From NCBI RefSeq assembly GCF_026151205.1, contig NC_087081.1, forward strand, positions 17,964,859 to 18,028,858: a stretch of DNA of 64,000 nt. The letters run 5' to 3'. Each line of letters begins with the position of its first letter. Position 1 is the stretch's first letter. Made by a program: the position numbers and the translations under genes. Positions 10,308 to 22,300 of this stretch are shown here, in pieces. The DNA comes from Bolinopsis microptera. Its lineage: Eukaryota > Ctenophora > Tentaculata > Lobata > Bolinopsidae. Under the pieces are notes generated by a model. That model did no database searches. It was not told the DNA's origin and saw only the letters and a list, made by a program, of their open reading frames with translations.

Positions 10308-13300
10308 GTGAAGATTTTTAAAAGTTTTATCGGGTCGATTTTTCTATTCATTCGGATAGACGTAAAAATATTGACAATTATTAAACACTTTCATAATATA
10401 CGTATGCCTTTCATTTATGCGATTCTTCATAGATATATACAGTTTATACTTTTCACCTGAACAAATTTTCAGAACCAGTCTGTTAACATATTGAGACTAG
10501 AAACCAGTCTGTTAACATATTGAGACTAGAAACCAGACTGTTAACATATTGAGACTAGAAACCAGTCTGTTAACATATTGAGACTAGAAACCAGTCTGTT
10601 AACATATTGAGACTAGAAACCAGTCTGTTAACATATTGAGACTAGAAACCAGTCTGTTAACATATTGAGACTAGAAACCAGTCTGTTAACATATTGAGAC
10701 TAGAAACCAGTCTGTTAACATATTGAGACTAGAAACCAGACTGTTAACATATTGAGACTAGAAACCAGTCTGTTAACATATTGAGACTAGAAACTAGACT
10801 GTTAACATATTGAGACTAGAAACCTTACATTTTGAAGGTCTGGAGCTACAGGAAACAAGTTGTCACACAGAAGAGGTAAATGTTGTGAAAGACATTTTTG
10901 ACAGAACGTTTGAAGGTACAAAATGTAAGTACATAATTAAGCTGTAACAGCTTCATTGGTATATTGTATTGTAATAATGCTATCAAGTAATAATAATAAG
11001 TATCAAGTCAGATTAATCTTTGTGTATAATTTCATCTAATACTGACCTCACAGGTTATAATGACTTCTTTATGCACATGCTCCAACCATTGTCTAAAACA
11101 AACGTACTGACTTACTCTGATGCCAAGAATGTGTTAACTGGAGTTCTAGGTAATTAATTAATTAGGAGTTCTAGGTAATTAATAGCGACACCTCATTAAC
11201 TGGAGTTCTAGGTAATTAATTAATTAGGAGTTCTAAGTAATTAATAGCGACACCTCATTAACTGGAGTTCTAGGTAATTAATAGCGACACCTCATTTGTT
11301 TATTTCAAATAGTGACCAAGCGTGCTTAATCACTCTACACTCGAACTTCAAGACTTTTCTAAAAGGGTCTCCGACAGTTGAAACTAACTTAAATACATAC
11401 ATTTTTTGAACGCTGATTCCCTAGGGGTCGTTCACATATTATTACGTAATCACTAATCAGTCAAGGGGGGAGGTGGGTTTATACAATAGCTATGTGCATA
11501 GTACCTACCCTAGTAATTATATTGTTTCACGAGTGAAGTTTTACGTACATTTTTAGCTTTGTAATTTTAATTTTAGTTCCTACCTCAGTTGTCACTGATG
11601 ATATCATGGTTTTGTATCATGATCGAAACATTTGTCTGACTCAACCGGTCGTTTCAATTTGTATCTAGCTCTCGGCTTGTCGATTGAGCACTGTCAGCAG
11701 ACGACGCCACCCACAATTATATATTATATATATATCATAGTTTAAGCTGTAGCTTGATAACATTTTTTCAGATTCGCCAACTTGTCTAGAACGACTAGCA
11801 GGAAACTTTAGAAAATGCTTGACATATTTTCTGTGTACGCAATACCCGAAATGTGGAGAAAGTATACAGTACGAGGGAACAGTTTTAGTGAGCAATCAGG
11901 CGACAACAACTTCAACCAGTACTGCTAAAGGAGCTGCACCCAGCACTTCAAGAGGGGGCGGCTTTGATTTCTCTGGGTTACATAATAAAGCTGCAACTGG
12001 TAAAAACATATGCAAACATATTTAAACATTATTGTGGCTATCCGTGTAACTAAAAACGAACCAATTAACTGCAACACAGCTCACTACCTACCTCCAAAAA
12101 TAATTTAATATTTTAAATTGAAAATGTTGTCCAGTTTTATGACCTTGAGAATTGCGAGTAGAGCACTAGAGGGCCTAATTCAATGTGAAGATCTGTGTGA
12201 AGTTCCCATACTTCTGGTATAAACGGATATGGAACTAGAGGGCCTAATTCAATGTGAAGATCTGTGTGAAGTTCCCATACTTCTGGTATAAACGGATATG
12301 GAACTAGAGGGCCTAATTCAATGTGAAGATCTGTGTGAAGTTCCCATACTTCTGGTATAAACGGATATGGAACTAGAGGGCCTAATTCAATGTGAAGATC
12401 TGTGTGAAGTTCCCATACTTCTGGTATAAACGGATATGGAACTAGAGGGCCTAATTCAATGTGAAGATCTGTGTGAAGTTCCCATACTTCTGGTATAAAC
12501 GGATATGGAACATGGTATTTAAACCAGATGACTTCATGTAACTCTCAATTACGTATACTTTATACTTACTTAATTATTTAGATACACATATTATATAAAA
12601 TAATAATTAGTTGTTGCTTGGTTTCCCAAAAAGAGTACTTAACAGCAAACAATCAGGAGCATTATATTTCGAACAATTGATACGATCAAGTTGGCGGGCA
12701 AACGAACCGTTTCATGGTATAGTAATAGAAAAAAAAATACCAGTCCTCAGTGTTTTTTTCAATAACATGAAATGAATCGTATGCCAACCAATTAACAGGG
12801 CACGGATCGAGCGGTTATAAGGCAATATTTCGTCAACTTTGTCACACTTTATCACAACTTGAGGTACTGATGATTATATATATATTATATCTAAATTATT
12901 AATGTGCTGAAACGATAGTTTAATACATTTTAATTATTTCAGGAGTTGGTGATGTGCTAGAGGATGCGACCAGTACAGCCACTCTTGTCTCCAACAATCG
13001 ATCAGAAGATTTTTTGGATAATTTATCTTTTAATTGTTCAGAAGGTTTGTTCTCAGTGGCTAGCTAACAGCAAAATTCTTTAGCAATTAATCAACAAAAC
13101 ACTTAGTTAGAGTTGATTGCTAGTTTGTGAGCTGTGCCTGCAAGTGTCAGAGTTGATTGCTAGTTTGTTGTGTGAGCTGTGCCTGTAAGTGTCAGAGTTG
13201 ATTGCTAGTTTGTTGTGTGAGCTGTGCCTGTAAGTGTCAGAGTTGATTGCTAGTTAGTTGTGTGAGCTGTGCCTGTAAGTGTCAGAGTTGATTGCTAGTT

Positions 13301-16300
13301 AGTTGTGTGAGCTGTGCCTGTAAGTGTCAGAGTTGATTGCTAGTTTGTTGTGTGAGCTGTGCCTGTAAGTGTCAGAGTTGATTGCCAGTTTGTTGTGTGA
13401 GCTGTGCCTGTAAGTGTCAGAGTTGATTGCTAGTTTGTTGTGTGAGCTGTGCCTGTAAGTGTCAGAGTTGATTGCTAGTTTGTTGTGTGAGCTGTGCCTG
13501 TAAGTGTCAGAGTTGATTGCTAGTTTGTTGTGTGAGCTGTGCCTGTAAGTGTCAGAGTTGATTGCTAGTTTGTTGTGTAAGCTGTGCTTGTAATCAGTAG
13601 CGGATACCAAGGTTGTAGTGTCAGAGTAAGTAAATTAACGCATCCTATCCTACGCAATGTCCTCATCATCTGATTCGTCAGTAAATCTAACTGCCTCTTC
13701 ATTAGAATCCGTAGCCATACTCTCGTCGTCCGAGTCGTTCTAATTCTAATTCTAATTCCTCGTTAAGATTGATAACCAATAACCATCAGGTGGGAACTTG
13801 AGCTGATATATTTCGTAGTTTATGGCTCTTCAGTTGTATTTGATAATTAAGTTGATTTCTAAGTATTCCGGAATCCGGCCGGAGGCTCATATCAGTCTGT
13901 TATCCCCTAAAATGTTTTTCGCCAACTTGAAAGACCTTTCACGTGCGACTGAGAAAGGAGGTGGACACATATTGCTATATTGATCCAGACAAGCTGGTTC
14001 AGATGGGATGGTTCAACTATAACACTCTACAGAATGTGATTTTTCCGCCAGAACTCCAGGTGATTACGTCTCTGGGGCTCCAGTTTGACCTTCAAGTATC
14101 TGGTAACCTTGTTTCATACCAAGTTGTTCGGAGATCTGGGCCCGTCTGAAGTACTGCGTAGGAGTTGGTCAGTTGGTTCCAAGTCGCTGCATCATCGTCA
14201 ATCTCTCTGACTGAGTTGTCAGTATCACTGTTTCTTCCCTTCTCAATATCACTGTCCGCACTGATTCTTGTACTCTTTCTTTGTCGGAAGCCCACCTCTC
14301 TCTTAGACTTTAAGGTCAGGAACTCTTTGGCGGATTGAGATTGCCTTGTATTGTATGTATAAATACCAGTAGTATGTTTAACGCTAAAATCAAATGTAGA
14401 ATATTTTAGGAATCCAATACACTGATCAACCAACTTGCTGACATAACATATCGTTTTTTCTTAGCTATGATCCCGGTCCCAATCCCGGCTTAATCTCGGT
14501 CCCGGTCGTATTCCCGATATTATTCCTGAACCCGGCCTTTTCCCGGTCACGGCATTTTTTTCCAGTCCTGGGACCGGCCAAAAAAGCGGTCCCGGTCGAT
14601 CCTTGGCCACAACCAAGAGATGAAACTTGACACAGTTATTTTTTGGGATGTCACGCAAAAACGTAATGTTTTAGAATTTAACGTGAGGTTGACGTGATCT
14701 TTGGAGTTAGTGTGCATGAACTCCATGCAACCAAAGAATCTTCCATTGATGCCTAGCTTCCAGAGTTTATAGAAGAGTGCCTCCCGGCAAACTGTATGAC
14801 TGTATCGAATGCCTTGGCATAGTCTACAAAACAGTAAGGCGCACTGCATTTTCTTTCCAGAGAGTTTAAAGAAATTTGTTCGGGATTAGGTCTTATGACA
14901 CTGCCTCCCCTTTCTTGAGCGATCGAGTGCAATCTAGCAGTTCTTCCAAGCTGATGTCTTGGTCCAGGATTTCTGTGAGTGTTTGCAATTAAATTGCTGG
15001 GTGGCCTAAAAAGCCTTATTAAAAGTGTAAAAAAGTGACATTTTTTTCTCACCTAAGGTATGTTTTACCTTTGGAAATGTACTATGTGAAGACTGAAGAC
15101 TGATCGGAAAATAATAGGAAAGAAGAAGATTTTTAGAAGATAATTTTGTTAAGTGTTATTAAAAGTGTAAACTAGTGTAAAATAGTGTAAAATAGTGTAA
15201 AATAGTGTAAAATAGTGTAAAATAGTGTAAAATAGTGTAAAAAATGGTACCTTATTTATTACACTTTTTACTACACCATACACAAAAAAAGGCAAAAGTG
15301 TAGTGTAAAATAGTGTAAAAAAGTGTAGTGTACTAATAAGATAAACCGTGCATCACGTGAGTTTCCCGGTCAGGTGCACCTATATGTGCCTCTGTTCATT
15401 CAAATATAAATAACGAAAATCTCGTGGGACTCCATATCTAAGTGGCTTTGTTTCTAAGTCAGTTCTATCTACTGTTACGAGTTCGGTAACATGATGCTGT
15501 GATCCACCATATCGGAAAATTTACTAAAATCTATAAGCAACAAGATATTTGTCTATTGTTCAGCGAGTCTAGTAAATGAGTGGTGAAGAAAGTCGGTGGC
15601 CAAGCTCTAAACCATGGGAAACTGATCGTTTTTAAAGTTTAGAAGCAATGTTAACACTTAAAAAGTTATTAATGGTTATTAATATACCTTCGATAATCCG
15701 TTGAGAAATTGGTGGGCACTCAATGTTTTGAATTTTACATGGGCCCTTAAATGATATGGTTGACAAGCAATGTATATAGATACAAATTCGGGGGTGAAAA
15801 GGAACTGGTATCAATCAAGGTTTTACTGTACTTCCCTCATAAGATAGATGCACGTTTGTTTTAAAATCAATGATATTTTGTACTATCAAGCACCTAAAAA
15901 TGTAATGTTGCACTCCTAGTTGCATTTCTAACTCTATACCAGATAACCCTTCAGAGAGTTGGTTCGAGCAGGTGTTGGTCAATAAAACCACACACTCCCC
16001 GGTAAAATCAGAAGATAACGAAATCAAACCTAAGTCTATTCGTGGCGATGAAACCACACACTCCTCGGTAAAATCAGAAGATAACGAAATCAAACCTAAG
16101 TCTATTCGTGCAGAGAACTGTAATGAGCTAGACAGTGACTCGAATAACTTTATTGACGAAGAAGAGAGAATAGTTTTAGAGGTGAAGAATGGGGGAGGAG
16201 AGGGAGGAGAAGAGTGTGGTGTTCCTGGAAATTGGTTAAAAGTACCCTTCTGTAGAGAGGAGGTAGAGAAGGAGTGTGAAAATTTCCCCCTCGATCTCTT

Positions 16301-19300
16301 CCGCAGCAAGTCTTCTGTTCATGGTAAGGGCACAAAAGAAATATTATTATTTATCAATCTTCGTTAAAAAATACGATCATAACTATATCAATCCAAGCAC
16401 TAACATGCTTGTCAATGGCCCACAGGTTGATGATCCGGAATTATATCATTAACTTAGGAACTATCATCAAATTGGAACGACAGTTTTCAAATCGTGGAAA
16501 TGTTTCGCATTACATCGTGAAACCTGTGTCGAGTCAATGTGAGAGACTCAGGCCAGCGATTTGAGCCAATATTATACATTTATCACATTCCTTCTCATGC
16601 GATATCAAAACTTTCGCCCACTAGGCTTGCCGAGTTATAGCGAAAGTTTATATCAAAATTTTCAAACCCGAGTTTTGAAAATGTTGATATTGCATGAGAT
16701 TTGAGAATGCATGTGAATAATCATTAATATTTTATCACACGTTCTTTGGAGCCAAATCTGGCCCGAAAAGCAGAATTTGATCAGACGATGGAGTAAACTA
16801 TACGTGTCACAGTTAATTTTGTAGAGTATTTAATTTCTATAGTTTCATCAGTACAGCATGAATAATTAAAACGAGTTAAAACGTGTTAACTTAGGTTTTC
16901 CCGTGCTCAATATTCTGTCGTAGTGAATGCTGGCGTAGTGTGATATATTGTCATGTATTACTCCGTGTTACTTAATTAAAAAGTAAACTTTATTTCTAAT
17001 ATCTCGGTCTGTTTCAGCCGGTCTGGAGACAGTATCCGGACTTGTGAGCAGTGCTTATCTTGCTTTACAGAACAGTAGCTCAGGTATGTGCCGGTATTTT
17101 GTTAGTATACATTTTTCGGAAATGGTGTTTTGATTGTGATTTTTCTGACGTTTTTTCGCCAAGTTTTTTATTGTTACATATTAATGCTTTTCATACAAAG
17201 TTGCAACAAATTCTTCATGTTATACATCCTGGGTATGACCCGTTTAATTTTTATTTTCCATCACGTTTCATAATTCTCAATAAATGTATCTATACATATT
17301 TTATAGATGTATAGATACATATAGATCTATAGATGTAATAGATTTGTAGTGTCAGGCACGTAGCCAGGGGGGCTGCAGCCCCCTAGTCCCCTGGTCGCCT
17401 GGTAACTGGGCTGTGTTTATGTCTGCAGTCTGTACTGTTTAAACGGCAGGCAATTGACGCGAGTACTTGATTTTTTTCAGTCCCAGTTTATTGCTATCCA
17501 ACAAATTTCTTTAATGCCAAATATCGTCTAAAACACCCTATTTCTCAAAATTTTCCATCTCGTTGAGCTTCAACCAATTGTGAAATTTGAAGAAAATCTG
17601 CGCTATTTACAGTAAATTGAGCATGGTTTTCTGGCGAATCTTGTTATGTGGTAAAATATTAAAAAGGCTAACAAGAGCGCGAACGACAAAACATTTAAAA
17701 AAGTAAAAACTAAATTAGCTAGCACTGAGTGTAACGCGCGCGGTCTTCGCGCCGTGCGGCAAGTTGTTATGATATTTGTAGCTCTGGAAACAAACATTGA
17801 ACAATTATCGGGAAAAAATGTCTACTATACAATTGCCGACAGCAAAAAATATCATATAATAGGGAATAAATGATCAGGTTTAGATACATGAAGTGGCCCG
17901 ACGGCGCTATATTGATGACAAAAGTCTGCTCGTTATTATTATTAAATCATTCTATCAAACAAGGCCAGGGATAGTTAAAAACAACGCCCAAGTCTAATCT
18001 TTGGCGTCTAAACTACGGAGATAATACAGATCAATACATCAAGAAATATAAAGATTTCTTTTACATAAATCATGCACAATCAGCGAGAATAGATTGATTT
18101 GGGGTCTTCCTCTTCTCACTGGTAAGTTCAGTGTATTGATGGCAAAAATGAGGGAAGAAAACACTGGTCCGTCAATAGGACCCCGCAAAACATGTTTTAA
18201 CATTCTCTGCACCGACTACGGGCCATTTTTTCTGACAATGGTTCATCATTGCAGCGTTTATTCAAGTTTTTGTTGGATATGACTCCTGGGTACTTTATAT
18301 TATAATCAAAATAGTGCGAAGTCTGCGGTGAACTGCATCATGCATGGATGATGATTAATCACTCTACACTCGACTGTCACGTGACTTTTTCAACTCGTTC
18401 TCTAGCTGGCCCTGAACGACTATTCGAAACTCTAACCCTCTAATCTGATCCCAACCCTAACCCTAACCCTATCCTTAACAAAAGCATATGCTGAAACCCT
18501 AACCCTGACGAGAAATTGGACTAACTTCCTTATACGGTCATGTCACGTGATCGAGACAGTTTTCGCCAATATCCCGTCAATACATACTCTTTTCATTTAT
18601 CCTCGGTCAAATCAGCCGAATGATTAGGAAACCGTGATTGAGTGTTGAATGAGTGTCATCAGATCAGGCCCTAGTTTCCACCTTTTTAAGAAACTACCGC
18701 CTTGTGTCCTATTCCCATGGAATGCACTTCCTTGACCATCGCTGGCCAAATTCATGATTGAACTTTTGGCTACTACTGGTTTATAGATTAAAACGTATCT
18801 TAATTAAAATGTTTTGCAAATCAAAATCAATCTGACCGTGTATAATGAAAACGTTTAGAAATGAATTTGAGACTCAGTTTTCAAATAAAACAATTATTGC
18901 GTAGATTACTGGTGACGCCTAAACGCCACTGAATTATTATATTTATGGTTAACCATTCTAAACTGCGGGACCAACTTTTAGCCAACATTAGTCAATGTTG
19001 GCGACAGTTATGTTAAGGCCGCTTCAAAATTGCAATTCTGATTTTGTTTGTGTAATTTGGAAATACGGTTAAATTTTAATATTATTACTCCAGGTGTGAA
19101 CAAATCTGCCAATCAAGTAGTAAAAACCTACAGTGGCAACGTTTACTTCGGCAAATGTAAACAGTGGATCGAAGAGAACAGCGAACTTAAAAGACTACTT
19201 ATAACTTCATACAGGTTGTTAATCTTTTTGTCACCCCTCTCCTTATCCTCCCCCACCTCTTTTATTCTTCCTCCTCCCTACTCTCTTCCTTATCCTCCCC

Positions 19301-22300
19301 CACCTCTTTTATTCTTCCTCCTCCCTACTCTCTTCCTTATCCTCCCCCACCTCTTTTATTCTTCCTCCTCCCTACTCTCTTCCTTATCCTCCCCCACCTT
19401 TTTTATTCTTCCTCCTCCCTACTCTCTTCCTTATCCTCCCCCACCTCTTTTATTCTTCCTCCTCCCTACTCTCTTCCTTATCCTCCCCCACCTTTTTTAT
19501 TCTTCCTCTTACCTACTCTCTTCATTATCCTCCCCCACCTCTTTTATTCTTCCTCCTCCCTACTCTCTTCCTTATCCTCCCCCACCTCTTCTTTTCTTCC
19601 TCCTCCCTACTCTCTTCCTTGTCCTCCACCACCTCTTTTATTCTTCCTCCTCCCTACCCTCTTCCTTATCCTCCCCCACCTCTTTTATTCTTCCTCCTCC
19701 CTACTCTCTTCCTTATCCTCCCCCACCTGTTTTATTCTACCTCCTCCCTACTCTCTTCCTTATCCTCCTTCACCTCTTTTATTCTTCCTCCTCCCTACTC
19801 TCTTCCTTATCCTCCCAAACCTCGTTTATTCTTCCTCCTCCCTACTCTCTTCCTTATCCTCCCCCACCTTTTTTATTCTTCCTCTTACCTACTCTCTTCC
19901 TTATCCTCCCCCACCTCTTTTATTCTTCCTCCTCCCTACTCTCTTCCTTATCCTCCCCCACCTCTTTTATTCTTCCTCCTCCCTACTCTCTTCCTTGTCT
20001 TCCACCACCTCTTTTATTCTTTGTCCTCCCTACTCTCTTCCTTATCCTCCCCCACCTCTTTTATTCTTCCTCCTCCCTACTCTCTTCCTTATCCTCCCCC
20101 ATCTCTTTTATTCTTCCTCCTCCCTACTCTCTTCCTTGTCCTCCACCACCTCTTTTATTCTTCCTCCTCCCTACTCTCTTCCTTATCCTCCCCCACCTCT
20201 TTTATTCTTCCTCCTCCCTACTCTCTTCCTTATCCTCCCCCACCTCTTTTATTCTTCCTCCTCCCTACTCTCTTCCTTGTCCTCCACCACCTCTTTTATT
20301 CTTCCTCCTCCCTACTCTCTTCCTTATCCTCCCCCACCTCTTTTATTCTTCCTCCTCCCTACTCTCTTCCTTATCCTCCCCCACCTCTTTTATTCTTCCT
20401 CCTCCCAACTCTCTTCCTTGTCCTCCACCACCTCTTTTATTCGTCCTCCTCCCTACTCTCTTCCTTATCCTCCCCCACCTTTTTTATTCTTCCTCCTCCC
20501 TACTCTCTTCCTTATCCTCTCCCACCTCTTTTATTCTTCCTCCTCCCTACTCTCTTATTTATCCTCCCTCACCTCTTTTATTCTTTCTCCTCCCTACACT
20601 CTTCCTTGTCCTCCACCACCTCTTTTATTCTTCCTCCTCCCTACTCTCTTCCTTATCCTCCCCCACCTCTTTTATTCTTCCTCCTCCCTACTCTCTTCCT
20701 TGTCCTCCACCACCTCTTTTATTCTTCCTCCTCCCTACTCTCTTCCTTATCCTCCCCCACCTCTTTTATTCTTCCTCCTCCCTACTCTCTTCCTTATCCT
20801 CCCCCACCTCTTTTATTCTTCCTCCTCCCTACTCTCTTCCTTGTCCTTTATTATTATTATTATCTAACTTTTAAAACAATCTCGAAATAGTAAAGAAACA
20901 TCTTAAGAGACTGATAAGTGCCCAAAAAAACATAACAGTTCTCTGAAAAAGAAAGGTTAATTATGAGGTAAATAATTTTCTCCACAAAACTCTGTTAGAG
21001 GCAGTAGCCCTAAGATCATAAAGATCATTAATATCACGTAATGGTAGGTTTCTTTTATTCAAATCATGTATAATAAACTTTAAAAGATTACTTTGGTGTC
21101 GACCAACACGTCCTTTCATGGTAAATAACGCATTAACAGCAAATTGAAGAGCTCTCTGAGCTGGTGATGAGCAGTCACTGCGAAGGACATGTCCAAGCAT
21201 TTTCCAGCGAGCATATGTCACTCGCTCTGACAACGGTGTTACACCACAGCGTTCATAGAGTGCTTTATTACTGATAATAATGGGATAAGTCATCTTCAAT
21301 ATTTGACGCAGGTGTCTTCTATGACATGCATCAAGTTTGTCAAATAGGTTCTGAGGGGTAGCCCAGCTATTGCAGTTATAGAGCATAACAGATGTAACGT
21401 ATGCTTCGTATATCTTAATCTTGGTCTTCAGATTAATCTTAGATCCTTGCATCCAAACTTTCTTGTATTTTTCGAATGCAACATTTCCAAGGATTATACG
21501 ATGCTGTATGTCTTCTTTACTACATAGCTTAGAGCCTAGGGACACACACTTCCTCCAAGGTTCTCTATTTCTTAGAGGTTCTCCTTTACCACCTCTTTTA
21601 TTCTTCCTCCTCACTACTCTCTTCCTTGTCCTCCCCCACCTCTTTTATTCTTCCTCCTCCCTAATCGCTTCCTTATCCTCCCCCACCTCTTTTATTCTTC
21701 CTACTCTCTTCCTTATCCTCCCCCACCTCTTTTATTCTTCCTCCTCCCTACTCTCTTACTTATCATCCCCCACCTCTTTTATTCTTCCTCCTCCCTACTC
21801 TCTTCCTTATCCTCCCCCACCTCTTTTATTCTTCCTCCTCCCTACTCGCTTCCTTATCCTCCCCCACCTCTTTTATTCTTCATCCTCCCTACTCTCTTCC
21901 TTATCCTCCCCCAGCTCTTTTATTCTTCCTCCTCCCTACTCTCTTCCTTGTCCTCCACCACCTCTTTTATTCTTTCTCCTCCCTACTCTATTCCTTATCC
22001 TCCCCCACCTCTTTTATTCTTCCTCCTCCCTACTCTCTTCCTTATCCTCCCCCACCTCTTTTATTCTTCCTCTTACCTACTCTCTTCCTTATCCTCCCCC
22101 ACTTCTTTTATTCTTCCTCCTCCCTACTCTCTTCCTTATCCTCCCCCACCTCTTTTATTCTTCCTCCTTCCTACTCTCTTCCTTGTCCTCCCCCACCTCT
22201 TTTATTCTTCCTCCTCCCTACTCTCTTCCTTGTCCTCCACCACCTCTTTTATTCTTCCTCCTCCCTACTCTCTTCCCTATCCTCCCCCACCTCTTTTATT

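Noticed and set aside
10472-10819. CRISPR-like regular array
   Set aside because: The repeats are contiguous 29-bp units with no unique spacers, in a eukaryotic intron. The same applies to the 17-, 34-, 45-, 55- and 69-bp arrays.
13943-14149. Possible extra exon of gene 1
   Set aside because: It looks partly coding, but the only sensible acceptor gives the wrong phase relative to exon e, while the 12943 and 15943 exons join in phase without it.
15972-16367. Independent small gene starting at 15972
   Set aside because: The frame extends upstream of 15972 and joins in phase to exons e and g. It is better explained as exon f of gene 1.
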